A DNA stretch of 5,357 bases, from contig CAKREJ010000118.1 of the NCBI GenBank assembly GCA_934317185.1, positions 1 to 5,357 on the forward strand. Direction: 5' to 3'. This document shows, piece after piece, positions 1-5,244 of the stretch. The notes beneath the pieces are model-generated. The model was given only the letters and a program-made list of their open reading frames with translations, was not told where the DNA came from and ran no database searches. Every line of letters starts with the position of its first letter. Position 1 is the first letter of the stretch. The position numbers and the translations under genes were made by a program. Source of the DNA: an uncultured Anaerobutyricum sp. GTDB taxonomy: Bacteria > Bacillota > Clostridia > Lachnospirales > Lachnospiraceae.

Positions 1-129
1 CAAGACCGAATGTAAAACGATAATCTGGCCCGGATTGTTTTCAGGTGGGTCGCTAGAAGCTGCTGGCAACAGCAGAAGTAGACAGATGATCATTCACGAC
101 ATAACCCGGCTTATCGTCCGGCTCTTTTT
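1..129 (+). ncRNA. rnpB: RNase P RNA, 3' part (5' end outside window)
   Basis: This is the 3' portion of the catalytic RNA of ribonuclease P, which removes 5' leaders from pre-tRNAs. The clearest sign is the near-universal 3' conserved segment at 99-114 (ACATAACCCGGCTTAT; compare ACAGAACCCGGCTTAT in E. coli), preceded by the conserved AGA-GATGA-CACGAC block at 81-100. Upstream, CAAGACCGAAT at 1-11 matches the conserved CAAGGCCAAAT segment, and GGGTCGCT near 47-54 matches GGGTAGGCTGCT. A perfect 6-bp stem, 60-65 with 70-75, is closed by a GCAA (GNRA) tetraloop and corresponds to helix P18. The last bases (GTCCGGCTC, 116-124) should pair with the missing 5' end in helix P1, and five T residues at 125-129 follow. 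The exact 3' end is inferred from that layout. The gene converges on metA. Confidence 0.93.
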
Positions 130-145
130 AACATATTATATCAGA

Positions 146-168
146 TGTGAGATGGCATACATCTCGCA
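146..168. other. small hairpin in the rnpB-metA gap
   Basis: Between rnpB and the terminator there is no coding sequence I can support. The only structure seen is a 9-bp stem containing one G-T pair (146-154 with 160-168) around a GCATA loop. No T-run follows it, so it is not an intrinsic terminator. A competing short pairing exists between GGCAT (154-158) and ATGCC (174-178). It could be part of an rnpB 3' trailer or could be chance. Confidence 0.25.
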
Positions 169-223
169 GCAGGAATGCCGAGGTATTCTTGAAAATGAAA
201 TTTAGCAGATTAATGAAAACAGC

Positions 224-280
224 AAAAATCCTACGACAGTATCCGTAATGTCAGATACTATCGTAGGATTTTTTATTTTT
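224..280. terminator. bidirectional intrinsic terminator between rnpB and metA
   Basis: A long stem is formed by 224-243 with 254-273: six A/T pairs, CCTACGA with TCGTAGG, one C-A mismatch, then AGTATC with GATACT, around a 10-base loop. On the + strand the stem runs into a T-rich tract (269-280, TTTTTT A TTTTT). On the minus strand it ends in TTTTT followed by GCTGTTTTC. Transcription arriving from either side should therefore stop here. It sits about 38 bases past the metA stop codon and about 95 bases past the end of rnpB, so its main client is probably metA, with rnpB read-through as a second. Confidence 0.9.
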
Positions 281-310
281 CGTATTTTTAACTGATGAAA
301 TCCAGATGCA

Positions 311-1240
311 TTATTTCAGATTCTGAATCTCTAACGGATCATAGGTCGTCATCTGATATACATAGTAATTAAGCCAGTTCGTATACAGAGTATTCGCATG
401 ACATCTCCATGACTTTACCGGTCCAAGCTCTGGCTTATCGTCTTTATAATAACGTTTAGGGAACGGAACATTATCCATTCCTTTTGCCAAATCTCTTTTA
501 TATTCCCCGTCAAGTGTCATAACATCATACTCAGGATGCCCGGTCACAAAAATCTGTCGTCCTTCTTTTGCTATAATAATAAAAGGACCTGCTTCCTCGG
601 AATCTGCCAAAATCGTCAATTCCGGATTTTTCTCTACATCTTCTCTGACGATTCGGGAATGTCTGGAATGCGGTGCATTAAATACATCATCGAATCCTCG
701 GACAAGAGGAGTCTTTCTGTGAATCGTACGATGTTCAAAAATTCCAAATATCTTTTCATCTAACAGTTCCTTACGCACACCATAATGATAGTAAAGACCT
801 GCCTGTGCTGCCCAGCAGATGTGGAAAGTTGAAGTGACATGTGTTTTAGACCACTCCATGATTTCCACTAATTCCGGCCAGTAATCTACTTCTTCAAAAT
901 CCAGTGTTTCTACCGGTGCTCCTGTAATGAGCAATCCATCAAAGTACTGCTGCCTTATTTCAGGGAAAATAGTATAAAATGTTTCCATATGGGTTCTGGA
1001 TTCATTCTGTGCATTATGTGTTTCCGTTTTTAAAAAGGTAATGTCTACCTGCAGTGGTGTATTTGAAAGACTTCGTAACAACTGAAGCTCCGTTTCCTGC
1101 TTCGTAGGCATCAGATTCATGATAATAATCTTTAATGGACGAATATCCTGTCTTAAAGAACGTTCATAATCCATTACGAAAATATTTTCATGTTCCAGTA
1201 TTTTTTTTGCTGGCAAATCAGTATTTATTCTGATTGGCAT
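311..1240 (-). CDS. metA: homoserine O-acetyltransferase (MetA family)
   Basis: This cytoplasmic enzyme activates homoserine by O-acylation, the committed step of methionine biosynthesis. The protein is 309 residues, the usual family length. The catalytic residues lie exactly at the E. coli MetA positions: nucleophile Cys142 (FHICWAAQAGLYYHYG), His235 and Glu237 (TGHPEYD). The N-terminus MPIRINTDLPAKKIL and the block IMNLMPTKQETE are family signatures. Residue 111, in TGAPVETL, is Glu. In characterised members Glu here goes with acetyl-CoA use and Gly with succinyl-CoA use, so I infer an acetyltransferase (EC 2.3.1.31) despite the MetA name. The ATG at 1240 has a purine-rich AAAGAGATGA (1248-1257) upstream as a modest Shine-Dalgarno. 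The gene follows ligA after 109 bases that hold an inverted repeat, and ends in a strong terminator. Codons 11-13 contain a run of eight A residues. Confidence 0.96.
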   Translation of the reverse strand: MPIRINTDLPAKKILEHENIFVMDYERSLRQDIRPLKIIIMNLMPTKQETELQLLRSLSNTPLQVDITFLKTETHNAQNESRTHMETFYTIFPEIRQQYFDGLLITGAPVETLDFEEVDYWPELVEIMEWSKTHVTSTFHICWAAQAGLYYHYGVRKELLDEKIFGIFEHRTIHRKTPLVRGFDDVFNAPHSRHSRIVREDVEKNPELTILADSEEAGPFIIIAKEGRQIFVTGHPEYDVMTLDGEYKRDLAKGMDNVPFPKRYYKDDKPELGPVKSWRCHANTLYTNWLNYYVYQMTTYDPLEIQNLK

Positions 1241-1271
1241 ATATTTTCATCTCTTTTCTATTATTAGTATG

Positions 1272-1338
1272 TAACTATTCAAGGCTGTACGCAGAAAAGC
1301 CCTAAAAATTTCCACGAATAATTCCGCCTGAATAGTTA
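1272..1338. repeat. long inverted repeat in the ligA-metA gap (metA leader)
   Basis: TAACTATTCA (1272-1281) pairs perfectly with TGAATAGTTA (1329-1338). After one bulged A, GGC (1283-1285) pairs with GCC (1326-1328), giving a 13-bp stem around a 40-base loop. No U-run follows on the minus strand, so this is not a simple terminator for ligA. The minus-strand segment AGCC (1284-1287) could instead pair with GGCT (1299-1302), an alternative that competes with the inner part of the stem. Placement just upstream of metA suggests a leader element or a transcript-end structure, but I recognise no known methionine or SAM riboswitch consensus in it. Confidence 0.55.
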
Positions 1339-1349
1339 TCCAAATCATT

Positions 1350-3311
1350 TTATTCAATCATCGAAAGAAATTCTTCTTCTGTGATTACAGGTATTCCGAG
1401 TTCTTTTGCTTTCTTATTCTTACTTGAAGAAGACATTGTATCGTTATTGATAAGATAATCTGTCTTCTTAGAAACTGAACCTGTTACCTTACCACCAAGG
1501 CCTTCTATCTTTTCTTTTAATTCTTTACGATTTGAAAAATGTTCTACTGTTCCGGTAATAACGAATGTCTTATCTAAAAGACTCTGTTCCTGTACTCCTT
1601 CTTCTGATACACTTTCCACTTCAAAATGTAAATACGGAAGCAGCTTTTCAAGAAGCTTCTGGTTATGAATATTATCAAAGTAATCCCTTACACTTGTTGC
1701 GATTACTTCTCCGATTCCATCAATCTGCGTCATTTCTTCCACCGATGCCCCTCGAAGATTCTCTAAGGAATTGTCAAAATGACGACATAAAAGCTTCGCA
1801 TTAGAGCTTCCAACATTAAGAATTCCAATGCCGTAAACAAAACGGAATAACTGTGTCTGTCTTGACTTTTCAATGGACTGAATCAGATTATTATACGACT
1901 TCTCACCAAATCCGTCCATAGCAATAATCTGCTCTTTATATTGTTCTAAAGTGTACAGATCATTCAATTCAGCCAAAAATCCCTGCTCAATCATTTTCAT
2001 CAAGGTCGCTTCCGAGAGTCCTTCAATATCCATCGCATCACGACTTACATAATGAGAAAAAAGCTTAACTTTTTTTGCACTGCAATATGGATTTATGCAG
2101 TACAGCGTCTTCACATCATTCTCAATTCGCACTTCTGTCGCACCGCCACAGGCAGGACAATGTGCGATCGGACTGCACGTTCCACTTCTCGTCAGATTCT
2201 CAGCAATCTGTGGAATAATCATATTTGCCTTATAAACTTTGATATGATCATTCTCTCCAAGTTCTAATCCCTCCATGATACTGATATTATGAAGGCTTGC
2301 ACGACTGACTGTTGTCCCCTCAAGTTCCACCGGTTCAAACACAGCAATCGGGTTAATAAGTCCCGTCCTTGACGGACTCCACTCAATATACAAAAGCTTG
2401 GTTTCTGCTTCTTCATCTGCCCATTTAAATGCAATAGCATTCCGAGGGAACTTCGCCGTTCTTCCAAGAGAATTCCCGTAGGCAATATCATCATAGATGA
2501 GAACAAGTCCATCCGAAGGGAAATCATTTTCTACGATTTTTTCTGAAAAATGCTGAATTTCTCCGATAATATTTTCTCTTGTCACTCTCTTATACGGCAC
2601 GATTTCAAAGCCCAGATCCTGTACCCAAAGCATATTGCTTTCAATAGAATTCTCCAGCTCTCTTCCTTCTGCCTTTACAAGTGCAAATGCAAAGAAAAAT
2701 ACATTTCTACTAGCTGTCACTTCATTATTCAACTGCCTTACGGAACCACTGCACAGATTACGTGGATTTTTGTAACGGGCATCCACATCCTCTATTCCTT
2801 CATTGATCTTTCGAAAATCAGAATACTTGATTACTGCTTCACCACGAAGAACCACTTCACCGGCAAAAGGAATCTTTGCCGGAAGATTTTTAAATACTCT
2901 GGCATTATTTGTGATAACCTCACCTACAATACCATTCCCCCTCGTTACTGCCTTCTGCAAAATACCGTCACGATAAGTAAGCACAACAGTAAGACCATCC
3001 ATCTTCCAGGAAAGAAGTCCTTCCCTCTCACCTAGCCAGTCTCGCAATGCTTCCGGACTCTTTGTCTTATCCAGAGACAACATCGGACTCTCATGCGTTT
3101 CCTTTTCCAGTTCACTAAGAACTTCGTAACCGACATTCTGTGTCGGAGACTGGCTCATAACAATACCTGTCTCTTTCTCTAATGCCTGTAGTTCATCATA
3201 TAATTCATCATATTCTTTATTTGAAAACACTTCCCTGTCTTCCTGATAATATGCTTTAGAAGCCTTATTTAACACTTCCACAAGCTCCTTCATTCTCGCC
3301 TGCTTATCCAT
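1350..3311 (-). CDS. ligA: NAD-dependent DNA ligase LigA
   Basis: This enzyme seals nicks in duplex DNA using NAD+ and is needed for replication and repair. At 653 residues it is near the usual 650-680. Domains in order: Ia domain (about 1-50, with AYYQEDREVFSNKEYDELYDEL split around the YY-Y-D motif); adenylation domain with active-site Lys103 in WKMDG; TRGNG at 123-127; RGE near 156-158; NPRN at 182-185; an OB fold around the EWSPSRTG and PVELEGTTVSRAS blocks; a four-Cys zinc finger (Cys385, 388, 405, 410); helix-hairpin-helix repeats (GFGEKS, GIGILNVG, GIGEVI); and a C-terminal BRCT domain (about 578-653). I chose ATG 3311, not the upstream in-frame ATG at 3368, because GGGAGGAG lies 6 bases before it and family homology begins there. 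The ATG overlaps the rluF stop (ATGGATAA). The adenylation motifs are divergent (see findings). Confidence 0.95.
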   Translation of the reverse strand: MDKQARMKELVEVLNKASKAYYQEDREVFSNKEYDELYDELQALEKETGIVMSQSPTQNVGYEVLSELEKETHESPMLSLDKTKSPEALRDWLGEREGLLSWKMDGLTVVLTYRDGILQKAVTRGNGIVGEVITNNARVFKNLPAKIPFAGEVVLRGEAVIKYSDFRKINEGIEDVDARYKNPRNLCSGSVRQLNNEVTASRNVFFFAFALVKAEGRELENSIESNMLWVQDLGFEIVPYKRVTRENIIGEIQHFSEKIVENDFPSDGLVLIYDDIAYGNSLGRTAKFPRNAIAFKWADEEAETKLLYIEWSPSRTGLINPIAVFEPVELEGTTVSRASLHNISIMEGLELGENDHIKVYKANMIIPQIAENLTRSGTCSPIAHCPACGGATEVRIENDVKTLYCINPYCSAKKVKLFSHYVSRDAMDIEGLSEATLMKMIEQGFLAELNDLYTLEQYKEQIIAMDGFGEKSYNNLIQSIEKSRQTQLFRFVYGIGILNVGSSNAKLLCRHFDNSLENLRGASVEEMTQIDGIGEVIATSVRDYFDNIHNQKLLEKLLPYLHFEVESVSEEGVQEQSLLDKTFVITGTVEHFSNRKELKEKIEGLGGKVTGSVSKKTDYLINNDTMSSSSKNKKAKELGIPVITEEEFLSMIE

Positions 3312-4020
3312 GATAAACTCCTCCCGGCTTTCTTCCGGCAAGTCTTTCAAGCTTAGAAAGCTCCTCACCGGTAACCTCCCGATACTTTCCTGTCGGAAGA
3401 TCTCCCAGATGAATGTTCATAATACGAAGACGCTTTAACTCTCTTACTCTATAGCCACACGCCTCACACATACGACGAATCTGACGATTCATTCCCTGTG
3501 TAAGAATAATACGAAATGTATACACCCCTGTTTTTTTCACTTTACATGGGCGGGTGACTGTATCAAGAATTTCCACTCCCTCACTCATCTGTTTTAAAAA
3601 GGCATTCGTCACCGGACGATTGATCGTCACTTCATATTCCTTCTCGTGATAATTTCTAGCCTTTAAAATCTCATTCATCAATTCCCCATCGTTCGTCATT
3701 AAAATAAGTCCTTCTGAATCCTTATCCAGTCTTCCTACCGGATAAACCCTCTCCGGATACTTCAAAAAATCAACGATATTATCTCTTTCTCGCTTCTCTG
3801 TAGTACAGACAATCCCTTTAGGCTTATTCACAGCCAGAACGATCTGTTTACGACTGACCGAAATTGGCTTACCATCGACACGGACATCCTGCCCTTCATG
3901 AACCTTTTGCCCTAACTGTGCCGGTTCTCCGTCAATCAAGATACGTCCCTGCTCCACATAGCGGTCTGCCTGTCTTCTAGAGCAAACACCCGCATCACTC
4001 AGAAACTTATTCAGACGCAT
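3304..4020 (-). CDS. rluF: 23S rRNA pseudouridine synthase, RluF type (RsuA/RluB family)
   Basis: This enzyme converts a specific uridine in 23S rRNA to pseudouridine. The product is 238 residues. An N-terminal S4 RNA-binding domain (MRLNKFLSDAGVCSRRQADR, about residues 1-50) is followed by the synthase domain with NKPKG (65-69) and the catalytic Asp99 in VGRLDKDSEGL. The C-terminal block GMNRQIRRMCEACGY (176-190) followed by RIMNIHLGDLPTGKYR is closer to RluF than to RluB or RluE, hence the tentative symbol; the exact target uridine is not provable from sequence. I chose ATG 4020 because the family starts at MRLNK and AGGGGA lies 4 bases upstream (4025-4030). An alternative in-frame ATG at 4080 overlaps the thioesterase stop (TAATG) and would add 20 residues. 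The 3' end overlaps the ligA start by 8 bases. Confidence 0.88.
   Translation of the reverse strand: MRLNKFLSDAGVCSRRQADRYVEQGRILIDGEPAQLGQKVHEGQDVRVDGKPISVSRKQIVLAVNKPKGIVCTTEKRERDNIVDFLKYPERVYPVGRLDKDSEGLILMTNDGELMNEILKARNYHEKEYEVTINRPVTNAFLKQMSEGVEILDTVTRPCKVKKTGVYTFRIILTQGMNRQIRRMCEACGYRVRELKRLRIMNIHLGDLPTGKYREVTGEELSKLERLAGRKPGGVYHG
3318..3325 (-). promoter_or_regulatory. ligA ribosome binding site (decides the start)
   Basis: GGGAGGAG on the minus strand lies 6 bases before ATG 3311, an almost ideal Shine-Dalgarno. It is inside the 3' end of rluF. It argues strongly that ligA begins at 3311, with the 57 bases up to the earlier ATG at 3368 belonging only to rluF. Confidence 0.85.
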
Positions 4021-4024
4021 CGCT

Positions 4025-4030
4025 TCCCCT
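4025..4030 (-). promoter_or_regulatory. rluF ribosome binding site (supports the 4020 start)
   Basis: AGGGGA on the minus strand ends 4 bases before ATG 4020. The competing start at 4080 has only GGAAAG about 11 bases upstream, a poorer site, although its TAATG overlap with the thioesterase could allow coupled re-initiation. Confidence 0.6.
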
Positions 4031-4079
4031 GTAGATACCTTTTCTTTAAAATTCTGATTCTTTCTTCCTGTATCCGTCA

Positions 4080-4472
4080 TTACTTATCAAACTTTCCATT
4101 CGCTTTATTCTGAAACTTCTCTGCATCTACAATAAATCTCTCGTGAGTTCCCTTACCGATCACACCTGCCGGATCCTTCACTTCAACTGCAAAAGTCAGC
4201 TTCTTTCTATCAATCTCAGTAAGAGTCACTTCACAGCTTACTTCACAGCCAATCGGACTTGCAGAAACATGATCTACATTTAAATTCGTACCAACGGTTG
4301 TCATCCCCTCATCAAGATGACCATCTAATAAAGCAACGGCAGTCTTCTCCACTAATAATAACATTGCAGGAGTTCCGTACACTAAGAGGCTTCCACTTCC
4401 TAATGTCTTTGCTGCATTCTCTACTGTCACTTTCTCCGTTTTTATCATTTTCATTCCTGTATCTAAAACCAT
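4080..4472 (-). CDS. FlK-type hot-dog fold acyl-CoA thioesterase
   Basis: This is a small (130-residue) thioesterase related to fluoroacetyl-CoA thioesterase FlK. Such proteins hydrolyse acyl-CoA thioesters in the cytoplasm as hot-dog fold dimers. Three residues match the FlK catalytic triad Thr42-Glu50-His76 in identity and spacing: Thr34 (YGTPAML), Glu42 (LLVEKTA, 8 residues on) and His68 (LNVDHVSASP, a further 26 on). The central helix PAMLLLVEKTAVALLD and the TTVGTNLNVDHVSASPIG block are family features. The start is ATG 4472, preceded at 6 bases by GGGAGGT. The longer reading from a TTG at 4487 would put the Shine-Dalgarno inside the gene and is rejected. It is the first gene of the operon with rluF and ligA. 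The natural substrate is unknown; fluoroacetyl-CoA is unlikely in a gut-type anaerobe, and a general short-chain acyl-CoA clearing role is an inference. Confidence 0.85.
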   Translation of the reverse strand: MVLDTGMKMIKTEKVTVENAAKTLGSGSLLVYGTPAMLLLVEKTAVALLDGHLDEGMTTVGTNLNVDHVSASPIGCEVSCEVTLTEIDRKKLTFAVEVKDPAGVIGKGTHERFIVDAEKFQNKANGKFDK

Positions 4473-4478
4473 TTTTAA

Positions 4479-4485
4479 ACCTCCC
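4479..4485 (-). promoter_or_regulatory. thioesterase ribosome binding site (decides the start)
   Basis: GGGAGGT on the minus strand lies 6 bases before ATG 4472. It overlaps the codons of a longer in-frame reading that begins at a TTG (4487), which makes that longer reading improbable. Confidence 0.85.
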
Positions 4486-4518
4486 AAATTTTCATTGTTC
4501 TATTTCTAATGCTGTATT

Positions 4519-4547
4519 AGTATATCAGAAAAGAGAAAATTTTTCCA
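4519..4547 (-). promoter_or_regulatory. sigma-A type promoter for the thioesterase-rluF-ligA operon
   Basis: On the minus strand, TGGAAA (4542-4547) serves as the -35 box and TATACT (4519-4524) as the -10 box, with a 17-base spacer. The -35 matches TTGACA at four of six positions and the -10 matches TATAAT at five of six. Transcription would begin near 4512 and give a leader of about 40 bases that contains the Shine-Dalgarno. The promoter lies 10 bases inside the end of hairpin element A, so the operon keeps its own promoter downstream of the hairpin block. Confidence 0.7.
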
Positions 4548-4556
4548 TTAAAATTA

Positions 4557-4742
4557 CTATTTAATCTATTAAGAACGGACGAAAAACAGGAAAAAGATAC
4601 TGGTAAAATGTGCCGGTAGTCGCTCCGTGAAGAATGCTCGCCGAAGGCTCCCATTCTTTACTCACTCCGAGGTCACATTTTATCCAGTACCTTTTTTCTA
4701 TTTTTCTGTTTTCCCGCTCCAGAAGAAATGGGAACTAAATAG
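4557..4742 (-). mobile_element. hairpin repeat element, copy A (MITE-like, unnamed)
   Basis: This 186-base non-coding element has inverted ends: CTATTTAATCT at 4557-4567 and GAACTAAATAG at 4732-4742. It is homologous to copy B in the opposite orientation. Working inward it holds AAAACAG with CTGTTTT, A5 with T6, and a 15-bp arm with one bulged T (4598-4612 with 4674-4689). Next comes a purine/pyrimidine-asymmetric internal loop that repeats GGAGYGA on both sides (minus strand), then a stem 4630-4636 with 4652-4658 extended by GTG/TAC. The conserved core is 4610-4676. A T-rich flank follows on either strand, so it could also act as a terminator. I see no coding capacity; a short reading frame through it is incidental. 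The name is unknown to me, and mobility is inferred from the ends and the second copy. Confidence 0.7.
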
Positions 4743-4957
4743 CAAGCGAGAGAGAAGGGCGAGAAGAGTTCTTGCTACAAAAAGTGGTCTATGTCACATA
4801 AAGCATAAAATATTGTGGCAATATATTGATAATTAGTCCTAAAGCCATAATATTTAGCGAAATATTACTAAAAATAGAAAAATATTCCCATAGCAGTAAT
4901 CGATAATTTATCAAAACAGCCAATTCGTTCCGCCTTCTCCCCCTCTTCCTTCCCACA
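4743..4957. other. AT-rich spacer between the two hairpin elements, no gene seen
   Basis: No reading frame here is supported. Contents: a purine-rich tract (4745-4769) and, near the other end, an all-pyrimidine tract (4933-4954) that is its rough inverse, so the homology of the A and B ends partly extends inward. There is a 7-bp inverted repeat TAGCAAG/CTTGCTA (4740-4746 with 4771-4777). An AT-rich centre contains a perfect 8-bp hairpin TAATATTT-AGCG-AAATATTA (4848-4867), a smaller one ATATTG-TGG-CAATAT (4810-4824), and TTGATAATTA (4826-4835) pairing with 4904-4914 with one bulge. It could be the remains of a further element. Confidence 0.5.
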
Positions 4958-5244
4958 CTATTTAGTTCTCATCTTCAATTTAGGAAAAGACAGAACCGCA
5001 GAAATAAAAGAATCCTTATTTGAAGAATTGATGAAAAAACAGAAAAATAAAAAAGTATATAGTAGCAGATGTGACCTCGGAGCGAGTAAAGAATGTAAGC
5101 TACTAAGCGAACATTCTTCACACAGCGACTACTGGCACAGATGCTACTATATACTTTTTTATTTTTCGTCCGTTTTCAACTGGTGTTTAATAAATAAGGA
5201 TTCTTTTATTTCCGGGGTTCGTCCGTCCTTAATGAACTAAATAG
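4958..5244 (+). mobile_element. hairpin repeat element, copy B (MITE-like, extended)
   Basis: This 287-base copy is oriented opposite to A. Its perfect 11-base inverted ends are CTATTTAGTTC (4958-4968) and GAACTAAATAG (5234-5244). Inside these is a perfect 20-bp inverted repeat (5002-5021 with 5192-5211) absent from A. Next is a perfect 25-bp inverted repeat (5043-5067 with 5142-5166) beginning with an A-rich and ending with a T-rich stretch. The core at 5071-5138 matches A at 24 of 25 left-hand and 24 of 27 right-hand bases. Just outside the core the arms contain tandem G-A/A-G mismatches (GCAGATGTG against CACAGATGC). The T-rich flanks on both strands could stop transcription leaving the kinase gene. 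The right end overlaps the kinase stop codon. No transposase is present. Confidence 0.75.

Noticed and set aside
536..763. Short + strand open frame inside metA
   Set aside because: It is a shadow of the conserved metA coding strand with no family features.
1200..1209. Eight-base A run (minus strand) near the start of metA as a phase-variation or frameshift site
   Set aside because: It encodes normal family residues (AKKIL) in frame, and nothing indicates programmed slippage; a run this long is unremarkable in AT-rich genomes.
1260..1340. Possible SAM (S-box) riboswitch or T-box upstream of metA
   Set aside because: The conserved core sequences of these leaders as I know them are absent and the region is too short for a T-box; only the simple inverted repeat is supported.
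2550..3035. Open reading frame of 161 codons on the + strand inside ligA
   Set aside because: It lies antisense to well-conserved ligA sequence, has low-complexity composition with no recognisable domain, and shows no convincing ribosome binding site.
4627..4836. Short + strand open frame across hairpin element A
   Set aside because: It runs through both arms of the hairpin and into the AT-rich spacer, so its sequence is explained by the repeat structure.
5028..5240. Short + strand open frame across hairpin element B
   Set aside because: It spans the arms, core and outer stem of the inverted repeat, and its product has no protein-like features.
4557..5244. CRISPR array or tandem repeat
   Set aside because: There are only two copies in opposite orientation, with no regular repeat-spacer periodicity.
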